Assembly (NCBI RefSeq): GCF_028201475.1
Contig: NZ_CP116383.1
Location: 868,001 to 932,000 of the forward strand
DNA: 64,000 bases
Reading direction: 5' to 3'
From: Vibrio sp. SCSIO 43137
GTDB lineage: Bacteria > Pseudomonadota > Gammaproteobacteria > Enterobacterales > Vibrionaceae
A program made the position numbers and the translations under genes. Shown here in pieces: positions 39,289 to 48,250 of the stretch (the first letter of the stretch is position 1; each line of letters opens with the position of its first letter). Under the pieces are notes generated by a model. The model saw only the letters and a list, made by a program, of their open reading frames with translations, made no database searches and was not told where the DNA came from.

Positions 39289-40956
39289 ATGAGTGAAGCT
39301 GAAGCTCGTCCATCGAATTTCATTCGCCAAATCATTGATAAAGATCTTGCGGATGGCAAACACACAAGTGTGCATACTCGATTTCCGCCGGAGCCGAATG
39401 GCTACCTGCATATCGGTCACGCTAAATCTATCTGTTTGAACTTTAGTATTGCTCAGGACTATCAGGGACAATGTAATCTCCGTTTTGATGATACAAACCC
39501 TGAGAAAGAAGACATCGAATACGTTGAATCTATTAAAAATGATGTGCACTGGTTAGGCTTTGAGTGGGCGGGAGATATTCATTACTCTTCTGACTACTTT
39601 GATAAGCTTTACGGCTATGCAGTTGAATTGATTACTAAAGGCTTAGCGTATGTTGATGAGCTAAGTCCGGAGCAGATACGCGAGTACCGCGGAACATTGA
39701 AAGAGCCGGGTAAGAATAGCCCTTACCGCGACCGCAGTGTTGAAGAGAACCTGGCGCTGTTTGAAAAAATGCGTAATGGGGAGTTCGAAGAAGGCAAAGC
39801 TTGTCTGCGTGCGAAAGTTGATATGGCATCTTCATTTATGGTGATGCGTGACCCGGTTATTTACCGTGTTCGTTTTGCCCATCACCATCAGACTGGTGAT
39901 AAGTGGTGTATCTATCCGATGTACGACTTTACTCATTGTATTTCTGATGCGCTGGAAGGGATTACTCACTCTATCTGTACGCTGGAGTTTCAGGACAACC
40001 GCCGTATTTACGACTGGATTCTGGAAAACATTACCATTGACTGCCAGCCTCGTCAGTACGAGTTTAGCCGCCTGAATCTGGAATACACAGTAATGTCTAA
40101 GCGTAAGCTTAGCCAGCTGGTTTCTGAAAATCTGGTTAATGGCTGGGATGATCCACGTATGCCAACTATTTCCGGCCTGCGTCGTCGTGGCTTTACACCT
40201 GCGTCTATCCGTGAGTTCTGTAAGCGTATTGGTGTCACTAAGCAGGAGAACATGATTGAGTTTGGTTCTCTGGAATCTTGTATCCGTGATGACCTGAACG
40301 ACAATGCACCTCGTGCAATGGCAGTGCTGGATCCGGTTAAAGTTGTGATTGAAAACTATGATGAGTCATCAGTAGAGACTCTGTCAGTTGCTAATCACCC
40401 GAACAAACCGGAAATGGGCAGCCGAGATGTTCCGTTTACCCGTGAAGTGTATATTGAGCGTGATGACTTCCGTGAAGAAGCAAACAAAAAGTATAAGCGT
40501 CTGGTTCTTGGTAAAGAAGTTCGTCTGCGTGGTGCTTATGTGATTAAAGCTGAGCGTATTGAAAAAGACGCCGATGGTAACATCACCACTATCTTCTGCT
40601 CATACGATTCAGAAACCCTTGGTAAGAACCCGTCAGACGGGCGTAAGGTTAAAGGGGTTATTCATTGGGTATCAGCAAGCCATGGTTTGCCGGCTGAAAT
40701 CAGACTGTATGACCGTCTGTTTACCGTTGAAAACCCGGCTGCAACAGATAACTTTGCTGAAACCATTAACCCGGATTCACTAGTGGTTAAAAATGGTTTT
40801 GTTGAGCCAAGCTTAGCCGAGGCTGTTGCCGAGAAGGGTTATCAGTTTGAACGTACTGGTTATTTCTGTGCAGACTCTAAGGATTCAAAAGCGGATGCTT
40901 TAGTGTTTAACCGCACAGTTGGCCTACGGGATACCTGGGCTAAGAAAGACGTTTAA
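39289..40956 (+). CDS. glnS: Glutaminyl-tRNA synthetase
   Basis: Charges tRNA-Gln in the cytoplasm. The 555-residue class I enzyme carries the HIGH-type motif in [14 protein letters not shown], the KMSKS-type motif as [10 protein letters not shown], and [10 protein letters not shown] typical of GlnRS/GluRS. The E. coli enzyme is 554 residues. The ATG at 39289 has an AGAGGTG ribosome binding site. Following nagE, as in Vibrio and Escherichia; the strong nagE terminator makes it an independent unit. Confidence 0.97.
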   Translation: MSEAEARPSNFIRQIIDKDLADGKHTSVHTRFPPEPNGYLHIGHAKSICLNFSIAQDYQGQCNLRFDDTNPEKEDIEYVESIKNDVHWLGFEWAGDIHYSSDYFDKLYGYAVELITKGLAYVDELSPEQIREYRGTLKEPGKNSPYRDRSVEENLALFEKMRNGEFEEGKACLRAKVDMASSFMVMRDPVIYRVRFAHHHQTGDKWCIYPMYDFTHCISDALEGITHSICTLEFQDNRRIYDWILENITIDCQPRQYEFSRLNLEYTVMSKRKLSQLVSENLVNGWDDPRMPTISGLRRRGFTPASIREFCKRIGVTKQENMIEFGSLESCIRDDLNDNAPRAMAVLDPVKVVIENYDESSVETLSVANHPNKPEMGSRDVPFTREVYIERDDFREEANKKYKRLVLGKEVRLRGAYVIKAERIEKDADGNITTIFCSYDSETLGKNPSDGRKVKGVIHWVSASHGLPAEIRLYDRLFTVENPAATDNFAETINPDSLVVKNGFVEPSLAEAVAEKGYQFERTGYFCADSKDSKADALVFNRTVGLRDTWAKKDV

Positions 40957-40974
40957 ACGCCAGATAATAGCTAT

Positions 40975-41012
40975 AAAAAACGCCCGGACCAGTTGGTATC
41001 GGGCGTTTTTTT
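40975..41012 (+). terminator. Intrinsic terminator after glnS
   Basis: AAAAAACGCCCG (40975-40986) pairs with CGGGCGTTTTTT (41000-41011), 13-nt interior with a small ACC/GGT inner pairing. Suits the plus strand glnS transcript; A run makes it bidirectional. Confidence 0.93.
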
Positions 41013-41079
41013 ATATTGCGGAACGACTTATTTTGCTAATAGCAGCTGAAGATTCGTTGCCTTGTTCAGCAGGCATTAA

Positions 41080-41107
41080 AAAAGCCAGCTATAACAAACT
41101 GGCTTTT
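41080..41107 (-). terminator. Intrinsic terminator after fur
   Basis: AAAAGCCAG (41080-41088) and CTGGCTTTT (41099-41107), 10-nt loop. On the minus strand the stem is followed by TTTTTT minus-strand bases down to 41078, 26 bp beyond the fur stop. Confidence 0.88.
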
Positions 41108-41132
41108 ATATGCATGTTGAGAAATAACACTG

Positions 41133-41579
41133 TTATTTCTTCATATGAGCGTTGGCATCGGTTTTACAGTCACCATTCAGGCACTTTCCGTATAGGTAAA
41201 GGCTATGGTTGGTCAATTCAATATTGTATGACTGTGCAATCTCTTTCTGACGCTGCTCGATAACCTCATCTGAAAACTCAATAACTTCGCCACAATCAAG
41301 GCAAACCAAGTGATCATGGTGATGCTGAGTTGATAATTCGAATACAGATTTGCCACCTTCGAAGTGGTGACGTGTCACAATACCTGCATCATCAAACTGG
41401 TTAAGAACACGATATACTGTCGCAAGTCCAATTTCTTCACCAAGGTCTATTAGCTTTTTGTAGAGCTCTTCAGCGCTTATATGTTGACTCGCAGGCTCTT
41501 GAAGTACCTCAAGAATTTTAAGACGCGGTAGGGTCACTTTTAGTCCGGCATCTTTAAGCGCTTTATTATTATCTGTCAT
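41133..41579 (-). CDS. fur: Ferric uptake regulator Fur
   Basis: Iron-dependent repressor of siderophore and uptake genes. 148 residues: N-terminal winged helix (LKDAGLKVTLPRLKILEVLQ, with the recognition region near TVYRVLNQFDDAG) and C-terminal dimerisation/metal domain with HHHDHLVCLDCGEVIEF, the His cluster and CxxC pair, and a second CxxxxC (CLNGDC). Length equals the E. coli protein. The minus-strand start has an AGGAAGAGAT ribosome binding site. The fur-fldA order is conserved, though here a DUF4442 gene lies between them on the opposite strand. Confidence 0.97.
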   Translation of the reverse strand: MTDNNKALKDAGLKVTLPRLKILEVLQEPASQHISAEELYKKLIDLGEEIGLATVYRVLNQFDDAGIVTRHHFEGGKSVFELSTQHHHDHLVCLDCGEVIEFSDEVIEQRQKEIAQSYNIELTNHSLYLYGKCLNGDCKTDANAHMKK

Positions 41580-41632
41580 ATCTCTTCCTGTAGATGAACT
41601 GCATAGTTAATGCGACAGTTACAATTGTTCCT

Positions 41633-41661
41633 ATTATAGGTCAGCGTGAACTAACATTAAA
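41633..41661 (-). promoter_or_regulatory. Likely fur promoter
   Basis: On the minus strand TTTAAT (41661-41656), 17-bp spacer and a perfect TATAAT (41638-41633), about 55 bp before the fur ATG. The -35 is poor, so an activator or extended contacts may contribute. No clear Fur box seen. Confidence 0.55.
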
Positions 41662-41758
41662 CCCAAAACTTCAAAGGCTTAATAATAAATATTTGAATAT
41701 TTGCTCGAAATTTCAGATATTGTACTCTGCCAATAACAATTTGTTAACAGGGAAGGTT

Positions 41759-42262
41759 ATGAACAAAGGTATTGCACGGATTTATAAGCCGGGAATTGTG
41801 CGGTTTGCACTGAACATCTGGCCGCCATTTTGGGGATCGGGGATTAAAATTGAGAGTATAAGCGAAGATTTTCGCAATGTACGTGTCAGGCTAAAGCTGC
41901 GTTGGTGGAATAAAAATGCCAATAGAACTCAGTATGGAGGAAGTATCTTCTCGCTGACGGATCCTATTTACGCTCTTATGCTGATGGGAATATTGGGAGA
42001 GGAGTACTATGTCTGGGATAAAGAGGCGAGTATTAATTTTATTAAGCCGGGCTCCAGTGATTTATATGCAGAGTTTCAGATTAGTCAGGATATGCTGGAT
42101 AAAATATTGAGTGAAACAGCGTGCGGTGAGAAGTGTTTTCCTGAATTTATAATTTACGTTAAGGATCGTAATGAAAATGTGGTTTCAGAAGTGCAGAGAA
42201 AACTGTATGTCAGGAAAAAGCCCAAGTACCGTCAGTATGAACAAGAAAGCGCCTCAGTTTAA
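41759..42262 (+). CDS. DUF4442 hot-dog-fold protein
   Basis: 167 residues from ATG 41759, which has AGGGAAGG just upstream; the frame is open back to 41594, but that would run through the fur promoter and lacks similarity. The sequence (FALNIWPPFWGSGIKIESIS, GGSIFSLTDPIYALMLM) is typical of DUF4442 proteins, which share the hot-dog fold of acyl-CoA thioesterases. No catalytic assignment is possible from sequence, so its substrate is unknown. It is divergent from fur and convergent with fldA, sharing a terminator with the latter that starts inside its last codons. Confidence 0.85.
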   Translation: MNKGIARIYKPGIVRFALNIWPPFWGSGIKIESISEDFRNVRVRLKLRWWNKNANRTQYGGSIFSLTDPIYALMLMGILGEEYYVWDKEASINFIKPGSSDLYAEFQISQDMLDKILSETACGEKCFPEFIIYVKDRNENVVSEVQRKLYVRKKPKYRQYEQESASV

Positions 42263-42272
42263 TGAGGCGCTT
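42247..42272. terminator. Bidirectional terminator between DUF4442 gene and fldA
   Basis: AAGCGCCTCA (42247-42256), 6-nt loop, TGAGGCGCTT (42263-42272). It overlaps the DUF4442 stop codon and serves both convergent genes; on the minus strand it is followed by TCTT. Confidence 0.85.
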
Positions 42273-42292
42273 CGACATTCTGCTGTGGGGAA

Positions 42293-42820
42293 TTAGTCTT
42301 CTAATTCAGACAGGCACATCTCTTCATGAATCTGCTGAACCCACTTGGTTACACGCTCATCGGTAAGTTCTGGCTGGCGATCTTCGTCAATGCATAGACC
42401 GACAAAAGTTTCATCGTCTACCAGAGCTTTAGACGCTTCAAACTCATAACCTTCAGTTGGCCAGTGACCTAATACAGTACCGCCTTTGGCTTCCACGATA
42501 TCACGGATGTTACCCATAGCATCACAGAAATACTCAGCATAGTCTTCCTGATCGCCGCAACCGAAAATAGCAACCAGCTTGGTAGAGAAATCAATGTCTT
42601 CTAACTCAGGGAAAAAGTCATCCCAGTCACACTGAGCTTCACCGTAATACCAGGTAGGAATACCCAGAATCAACAGGTCAAAGTTATCCAGATCTTCTTT
42701 ACTGCTTTTTGCAATATCCTGAACGTGAACGAGCTTCTTAGTCAGCTGCTTTTGAATCATCTTTGCAACGGCTTCTGTATTACCAGTATCGCTACCAAAG
42801 AAGAGACCTACACTTGCCAT
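42293..42820 (-). CDS. fldA: Flavodoxin I
   Basis: Small FMN electron carrier that replaces ferredoxin under low iron and serves enzymes such as biotin synthase and IspG/IspH. 175 residues, long-chain type; phosphate-binding loop GSDTGNTEAVAK (9-20), FMN-stacking TWYYGEAQCDWDDF and GCGDQEDYAEYFCD. The length matches E. coli FldA (176). Next to fur, and followed upstream by the DUF2788 and ybfF genes on the same strand, 47 bp from the former. Confidence 0.96.
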   Translation of the reverse strand: MASVGLFFGSDTGNTEAVAKMIQKQLTKKLVHVQDIAKSSKEDLDNFDLLILGIPTWYYGEAQCDWDDFFPELEDIDFSTKLVAIFGCGDQEDYAEYFCDAMGNIRDIVEAKGGTVLGHWPTEGYEFEASKALVDDETFVGLCIDEDRQPELTDERVTKWVQQIHEEMCLSELED

Positions 42821-42867
42821 AAATGAATACCTATATATTTATTGTTGATATTGGCGGAAAACGACCG

Positions 42868-43089
42868 TCAACCCAGCCCGGTGCCTTCCCAGCTAAGTTG
42901 AATAATGCCTTTAGCGATAAAGCCTGCACAACCTAAAAACAGAACAGACCATACTACCCGCTGACCGAATACAGGAACATTGCCTTGTTTAAGCACATCT
43001 TTTATCGCCATTCCGATAAAAAAGAAGATACCGGCAAACAGCAAATCTAAGCCGATTGTGTTTAATGTATCCATGTAGTCGTAGAGCAT
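42868..43089 (-). CDS. DUF2788 small membrane protein
   Basis: 73 residues with two predicted membrane helices (about 12-28 and 47-65), joined by a short basic loop (KDVLKQGNVPVFGQR). It belongs to the DUF2788 family seen between fldA and ybfF in Vibrio and relatives. Function unknown. It lies 47 bp upstream of fldA in the same direction and may be cotranscribed with it. The ATG at 43089 is preceded by AGGAAAATGAT. Confidence 0.85.
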   Translation of the reverse strand: MLYDYMDTLNTIGLDLLFAGIFFFIGMAIKDVLKQGNVPVFGQRVVWSVLFLGCAGFIAKGIIQLSWEGTGLG

Positions 43090-43233
43090 ATCATTTTCCT
43101 ATGCCAAATTAGTTGGAGAACTATATCACTGTTAACATGTAAAGTTAATGATCTATCCTGTGTGAAATTGATGTTATAGACCATAAACTGAGAATCAATC
43201 AGCTTGGGGATTCTTATACACTGCTTATGTTTT

Positions 43234-43998
43234 TTAGCGGATAAATCGCCTTATTGCCCTGACCACTTCTTGTGGTTTTTCTGCGTGTAACCAGTGACCG
43301 GTATTAGCAATAATATGCGCTTTGGCATTAGGAAATTGTTGCTGAATCTCTTTCTGATATTCAGCAGTAATATAGTCCGAATCTGCACCTTTAAGAAATA
43401 GCGTAGCGACAGGGCATCCCGGTTGTAAATCCCATCCCAGAATATTCCAGTAATTATCCAGAATGGCCGGCACATTGAAGCGCCATTTCAGATAACCTTC
43501 TGCCCGGTAGAGGGATTTGCCCAGAAACTGACGAACCCCTTCCATCTCTATATGTTCTGCCAATAATGAAAGTGCTTCATTACGATTGGCCGGACGATGT
43601 TGAATAACTGCTTCCAAGCCGGCAAAAACGTTGTCATGTTTCCGGTACTGATAAGCCACAGGAGCCATATCCATTACTACCAGTTTGCTGACCGCTTGCG
43701 GATGGTCAGAAGCAAGCTTCATCGCCACTTTTCCGCCCATGGAGTGACCGATAACAATAACTTGTTTTAGTCCAAGGTGATTAAGTAACTGAGATACATC
43801 ATCAGCCATCTCCTGATAGGTATGGCTGGTATCATGGAATGAAACACCGTGATTTCTTAGATCGATACTGAGCACCTGAAAATCACTGGCTAAATCCCGG
43901 GCTAGCAGACCTAAGTTATCCAGATTGCCGAACAGGCCGTGTATTAACAGAAGGGGCTGACCTTCTCCCTGAAGTTTATAGTTGAGCAACGCAGACAT
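43234..43998 (-). CDS. ybfF: Alpha/beta-hydrolase esterase YbfF
   Basis: 254-residue esterase of the alpha/beta-hydrolase fold. Nucleophile Ser86 in GHSMGGK, oxyanion loop LLIHGLFGN and catalytic His in NTGHWLHAEKP near the C-terminus; an Asp precedes in LKGADSDYI. E. coli YbfF acts on acyl-CoA and short esters. Size equals the E. coli protein. Divergent from seqA, as in enterics. The ATG at 43998 overlaps none of its neighbours. Confidence 0.94.
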   Translation of the reverse strand: MSALLNYKLQGEGQPLLLIHGLFGNLDNLGLLARDLASDFQVLSIDLRNHGVSFHDTSHTYQEMADDVSQLLNHLGLKQVIVIGHSMGGKVAMKLASDHPQAVSKLVVMDMAPVAYQYRKHDNVFAGLEAVIQHRPANRNEALSLLAEHIEMEGVRQFLGKSLYRAEGYLKWRFNVPAILDNYWNILGWDLQPGCPVATLFLKGADSDYITAEYQKEIQQQFPNAKAHIIANTGHWLHAEKPQEVVRAIRRFIR

Positions 43999-44149
43999 AG
44001 TTTATTTGTTGTTGAAGTTTTAAGCCTATGTTAGTGCTTCGTTTCTGCTCAGGCAAACTCAATACACATTATTCTGAGTTGGAACTCGCATCTTTAACCT
44101 GTTTGAGTATAATCATCAGGATATTCAAACAGTGAGATTGTGAAAGCGA

Positions 44150-44722
44150 ATGAAAACGATTGAAGTAGAAGAGGATCTTTACCGTTATATAGCAAGCCAG
44201 ACCGAGCATATTGGTGAGAGTGCATCGGACATTTTAAGGCGGCTACTTAATATGGATGGTACAGAGCAATCCACTCCTAAAGTCGCTGAGTCTGCGATCG
44301 TAGAAGAGTCGACACCTGTTACTAAAGAACCGGCAGGGCTGGTTGTAAGCAAAGACGCTGGTAATACAGAAAAAGTCGACGGCGTTAAAGTGATGAGATC
44401 GCTTCTGATCTCAGACGAGTTTGCCGGAAGTAAAAAAGCCATTGATCGTTTTATGCTGGTGTTGTCATCTCTGTATCAGACCGATAAGCAGAGCTTTGCT
44501 GAAGCGACACAAGTAAAAGGCAGAACACGGGTTTACTTTGCCGATAATGAAGCTGTTCTGCTCGCCAGTGGTAAAACCACCAAACCACGGGCAATACCAG
44601 AAACGCCTTTCTGGGTGATTACCAACAACAACACTAATCGTAAACGCCAGATGGTTGAGCAATTGATGACCAGAATGAGCTACCCGGCCGAGTTAATCGA
44701 AAAAGTGTGCAGTTCGATATAA
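44150..44722 (+). CDS. seqA: Replication regulator SeqA
   Basis: Binds hemimethylated GATC sites at the origin to prevent re-initiation. 190 residues: N-terminal oligomerisation domain (MKTIEVEEDLYRYIASQTEH to about 40), variable linker (about 45-78), and C-terminal DNA-binding domain (about 80-190) with TKPRAIPETPFWVITNNNTN, the segment that contacts methylated DNA. E. coli SeqA is 181 residues. Conserved ybfF-seqA-pgm order. The presence of SeqA fits a Dam-methylating gamma-proteobacterium. Confidence 0.96.
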   Translation: MKTIEVEEDLYRYIASQTEHIGESASDILRRLLNMDGTEQSTPKVAESAIVEESTPVTKEPAGLVVSKDAGNTEKVDGVKVMRSLLISDEFAGSKKAIDRFMLVLSSLYQTDKQSFAEATQVKGRTRVYFADNEAVLLASGKTTKPRAIPETPFWVITNNNTNRKRQMVEQLMTRMSYPAELIEKVCSSI

Positions 44723-44757
44723 ATTTAAAATGGTAATCTAGTTTTATATAAGATTTC

Positions 44758-44802
44758 AGCCTCATAATGATGTAGTCCTCAAGCGTCGTTATGAGGCTTT
44801 TT
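44758..44802 (+). terminator. Terminator between seqA and pgm
   Basis: AGCCTCATAA (44758-44767) pairs with TTATGAGGCT (44789-44798), 21-nt loop, T to 44802. It may leave some read-through into pgm, which is often an operon partner. Confidence 0.8.
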
Positions 44803-44842
44803 AGTTTGTAATGTTTATTTTTATTTTTTAAAGGATTATTCG

Positions 44843-46489
44843 ATGGCGATACACTCCCGGGCAGGGCAGAAAGCACTGCAAGAAGATTTACATAATATTC
44901 CTGCGTTGGTTGCGAATTACTTTCTTCTGCAGCCAGATGCGGCAAATCCGGCCCACAAGGTTCAGTTCGGCACTTCCGGTCACCGCGGATGCGCGGATAA
45001 ATCTACATTTAATGAGCATCATATTCTGGCCATCGCTCAGGCGATTGCTGAAGTGCGCTTAGCCCACGGAACCACAGGCCCCATATACGTAGGTAAAGAT
45101 ACTCATGCCTTGTCTGAAGCGGCTATCTATTCTGCTATTGAAGTATTGGTTGCCAATGGCATTCAGGTTGTGGTGCAAGAAGAGAACGGTTATACACCGA
45201 CGCCGGGCATTTCTCATGCAATTCTGACTCATAATCTTAAGCATCAGGATAAAGCGGACGGGATTGTTATTACTCCGTCGCATAACCCGCCTCAGGATGG
45301 TGGTATCAAATACAACCCTCCTCATGGTGGTCCTGCAGAAGGGGAACTGACCTCTGCAATTGAAGACAGAGCCAACCAACTGATCGCAGAAGGCCTGACC
45401 GGGGTAAAAAGAATGCCTCTTGCACAGGCTAAGCAGAGTGAACTGCTATGCGAGCAGGACTTAGTTAAGCCTTATGTTGATGACTTAATCAATGTTATCG
45501 ATATGCAAGCGATCCAGAAAGCGAAGCTGAAAATCGGTGTCGATCCTCTGGGTGGTTCAGGCATCGATTACTGGCGCCAGATTGCTGCGGCTTATCAACT
45601 GGATATTACCTTAGTGAGTGAAGCGATTGACCCATCTTTCCAGTTTATGTCTCTGGATAAAGATGGCGTTGTCCGTATGGATTGTTCTTCCCCATACGCC
45701 ATGGCAGGTTTGCTGGCACTGAAAGATGAGTATGATTTAGCCTTTGGTAATGACCCTGATTACGACAGACACGGTATCGTGACTCCGTCAGGCTTGATGA
45801 ACCCTAACCACTATCTGGCGGTTTGTATTGACTACCTGTACCGCCACCGTGATAACTGGGGCAAAGAGGTTGCCGTAGGTAAGACTCTGGTATCCAGTGC
45901 ACTTATCGACAGAGTGGTAGCCGACCTTGGCCGGGAACTGTGTGAAGTTCCGGTTGGCTTTAAATGGTTTGTTGATGGCTTGTATAACGGTTCATTCGGT
46001 TTTGGTGGTGAAGAGAGTGCTGGTGCTTCCTTCCTGCGTAAGGATGGAACGCCTTGGTCTACAGATAAGGACGGTATTTTGCTTTGCCTTCTGGCTGCTG
46101 AGATTACTGCGGTAACCGGCAAGAACCCTCAGCAATATTATGAAGAGCTGGCAGCGAAACATGGTGCTTCTGAGTACAACCGCATTTCTGCTGTTGCCAA
46201 TAGTGAACAGAAGAAGGTGTTATCTAAGCTCTCACCAGAGATGGTTTCAGCCGAAATGCTGGCAGGTGAGAAAATCACTGCCCGTCTGACTCATGCTCCG
46301 GGTAACGGTGCTGCTATCGGTGGACTAAAGGTGACTACTGAGAATGGCTGGTTTGCAGCCCGCCCATCTGGTACTGAAGAGATCTATAAGATTTACTGTG
46401 AAAGCTTTAAAGGTGAACAGCACCTTAAGCTGATTGAGAAAGAAGCTCAGGAGATTGTAAATCAGGTGTTTGCTGACGCTGGTTTATAA
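44843..46489 (+). CDS. pgm: Phosphoglucomutase (alpha-D-glucose phosphate-specific)
   Basis: Interconverts glucose-1-phosphate and glucose-6-phosphate, linking glycolysis to UDP-glucose and glycogen. 548 residues (E. coli 546). Sugar/phosphate motifs: GTSGHRG (about residue 50), the phosphoserine loop [13 protein letters not shown], metal-binding DPDYDRHG, sugar loop [10 protein letters not shown] and the C-terminal phosphate loop [13 protein letters not shown]. The ATG at 44843 has AAAGGATTATTCG upstream. Conserved partner of seqA. Confidence 0.97.
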   Translation: MAIHSRAGQKALQEDLHNIPALVANYFLLQPDAANPAHKVQFGTSGHRGCADKSTFNEHHILAIAQAIAEVRLAHGTTGPIYVGKDTHALSEAAIYSAIEVLVANGIQVVVQEENGYTPTPGISHAILTHNLKHQDKADGIVITPSHNPPQDGGIKYNPPHGGPAEGELTSAIEDRANQLIAEGLTGVKRMPLAQAKQSELLCEQDLVKPYVDDLINVIDMQAIQKAKLKIGVDPLGGSGIDYWRQIAAAYQLDITLVSEAIDPSFQFMSLDKDGVVRMDCSSPYAMAGLLALKDEYDLAFGNDPDYDRHGIVTPSGLMNPNHYLAVCIDYLYRHRDNWGKEVAVGKTLVSSALIDRVVADLGRELCEVPVGFKWFVDGLYNGSFGFGGEESAGASFLRKDGTPWSTDKDGILLCLLAAEITAVTGKNPQQYYEELAAKHGASEYNRISAVANSEQKKVLSKLSPEMVSAEMLAGEKITARLTHAPGNGAAIGGLKVTTENGWFAARPSGTEEIYKIYCESFKGEQHLKLIEKEAQEIVNQVFADAGL

Positions 46490-46509
46490 TTAACCCTATA
46501 GCTGAGACT

Positions 46510-46537
46510 AAGCCGATACAATTTGTATCGGCTTTTT
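46510..46537. terminator. Terminator between pgm and DUF1853 gene
   Basis: AAGCCGATAC (46510-46519), 5-nt loop, GTATCGGCTT (46525-46534), T to 46537. Serves pgm and, in the other direction, the convergent DUF1853 gene. Confidence 0.92.
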
Positions 46538-46542
46538 AGTAT

Positions 46543-47298
46543 CTATCGTTTCTCTGGCCAGCCATCAGGAACAATCATCCAGAACTCACCGGACTCTGAC
46601 TGACAATGTACAGTTCTGTCTGCCGGCATAGTGCTGTCCAGCAGCTTGTCAGGATTAGTTATGCCTGCCACCCAGTTTAGTTTATCCAGTGGATATAGTT
46701 TCTGTTTAATGCCATTTAGCTGGCTTTGATAACACCATTTTCCGTTACAGCATTCGGGGTTTAATGTATAGCCAAGGCAGTTATCAGGAACCCTTTGATC
46801 TAAGAAGGGGTTGATATAGAGCCGTCCCTGAATAAACAACATTTTCTTAGCGTGGCTAAACTGAGGAAACTGACGGGTAAATTCAGCACATGACGACATA
46901 GCCAGCTGATGGTTAAGCATCCGGTCGAGTTTGATATCCAGCCTGTCCTGACCTTCCGGTCCAAACCAGAGCCCGTCGTGTAACAGGTAAAATTTAAGTG
47001 CTACTTCCCAGTGTTCAATAGCTTGATTACAGACGATAAAATCAATAGCACCAAGTGTTTGTTTTCCCTGTTGAACCTGAAACTCTTCAAGCTCAACACG
47101 GTAATCAGGGTGATACTGAAACAGCTGATGGCATAGCTCCTGATAAACAAAACCCAACCTTGAGCTGCCGTTATATGCTGGTGGAGAAAATCCGTCACAC
47201 TGCCTGAAAGGGTTATCGCTGACCGGAGCCTGATTTGCTATCAACAGCGTAGGCTGGCTGACAATCCACTGTGCAATTTTTCCGACAGATTCCTGCAT
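46543..47298 (-). CDS. DUF1853 family protein
   Basis: 251 residues starting at ATG 47298, which has AGGAGAT seven bases upstream; the in-frame ATG at 47322 lies before that site and is less likely. The sequence shows LGFVYQELCHQLFQYHPDYR, and later DFIVCNQAIEHWEVALKFYL, typical of DUF1853. The pattern E-x-D-F ... E-x-A-x-K resembles a restriction-endonuclease-like (PD-D/ExK) core, here as IDFIV and WEVALKF, but I cannot prove nuclease activity. Function unknown. It is divergent from the Nif3-like gene. Confidence 0.85.
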   Translation of the reverse strand: MQESVGKIAQWIVSQPTLLIANQAPVSDNPFRQCDGFSPPAYNGSSRLGFVYQELCHQLFQYHPDYRVELEEFQVQQGKQTLGAIDFIVCNQAIEHWEVALKFYLLHDGLWFGPEGQDRLDIKLDRMLNHQLAMSSCAEFTRQFPQFSHAKKMLFIQGRLYINPFLDQRVPDNCLGYTLNPECCNGKWCYQSQLNGIKQKLYPLDKLNWVAGITNPDKLLDSTMPADRTVHCQSESGEFWMIVPDGWPEKR

Positions 47299-47371
47299 AA
47301 CAATCTCCTGTGATATGCTCAAATATACTCAAGTATAATACGGCACAGACCTTAATTTGGTATCAGAGAAA

Positions 47372-48127
47372 ATGAACAATATAGAACTAGAAGCAATACT
47401 CAACCAAAAACTATCACCAGAGCTTATTAAAGATTACTGCCCGAATGGATTACAGATTGAGGGAGGTAGTGAAGTTAAAAAGATCATTACCGGTGTCACT
47501 GCCTCGCAGGCATTAATAGAAACCGCCATCGAAAAACAGGCTGATGCAATCTTAGTCCATCACGGCTATTTCTGGAAAGGGGAGCCTGAAGCAATCAGAG
47601 GTATGAAGGGTAAAAGAGTTAAGTCTCTGATTAAAAATGATATTAACTTATACGCTTACCATCTACCCCTTGATGTTCACCCTGAGCTTGGCAACAACGC
47701 CGAACTGGCAAGGTTACTTGAGATAAAGATTGAGGGCGGCTTTGAGGCTGGTCCGCAATCTGTTGCTCTGTTTGGCACATTAAAGCAACCGCTGAAGGCG
47801 TCAGAGTTTTCGCAACGTATAGAACAGGCGTTGAACCGTAAGCCACTGCATATAGCGCCTGAGTCAGACAAACTTATTCAGTCTGTCGGCTGGTGCACCG
47901 GAGGAGGGCAGGATTACATTGAACTTGCCGCCGCCAAAGGGCTGGATGCTTTTATTTCCGGCGAAATTTCAGAAAGAACCACCTATTCGGCCAGAGAGTT
48001 AGATATCCACTATTTTGCTGCCGGTCATCATGCCACCGAGCGGTATGGTGTTAAAGCACTGGGCGAGTGGTTAGCAACTGAACATGGTCTGGATGTAGAG
48101 TTTATTGATATCGATAACCCTGTATAA
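47372..48127 (+). CDS. ybgI: Nif3-like dinuclear metal center protein YbgI
   Basis: 251-residue member of the Nif3/YbgI (DUF34) family of toroidal hexamers with a two-metal site. Ligand-bearing motifs are present: DYCPNGLQIEG, VHHGYFWKG, AYHLPLDVHPELGN and, near the end, HHATERYG. The biological role is not settled; it has been linked to metal handling and to damage repair of metabolites. ATG 47372 (MNNIELEAIL) is preferred over an upstream TTG. E. coli YbgI is 247 residues. Stands alone between the DUF1853 gene and the Aer-like receptor. Confidence 0.93.
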   Translation: MNNIELEAILNQKLSPELIKDYCPNGLQIEGGSEVKKIITGVTASQALIETAIEKQADAILVHHGYFWKGEPEAIRGMKGKRVKSLIKNDINLYAYHLPLDVHPELGNNAELARLLEIKIEGGFEAGPQSVALFGTLKQPLKASEFSQRIEQALNRKPLHIAPESDKLIQSVGWCTGGGQDYIELAAAKGLDAFISGEISERTTYSARELDIHYFAAGHHATERYGVKALGEWLATEHGLDVEFIDIDNPV

Positions 48128-48250
48128 CTATTTAATTTGAATAATTTTTTTCTTGCGTAATACTTGTCATTGAGGATGTTCTAATAAACAGAGTTGCCCT
48201 GACAGAACTGCTGCTCAGGGTAAAGCTCGGAAAACAAACGGAGTTGGCTA

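Noticed and set aside
41594..41758. 55-residue N-terminal extension of the DUF4442 protein
   Set aside because: Covers the fur promoter region and is not similar to family members; ATG 41759 has a good ribosome binding site.
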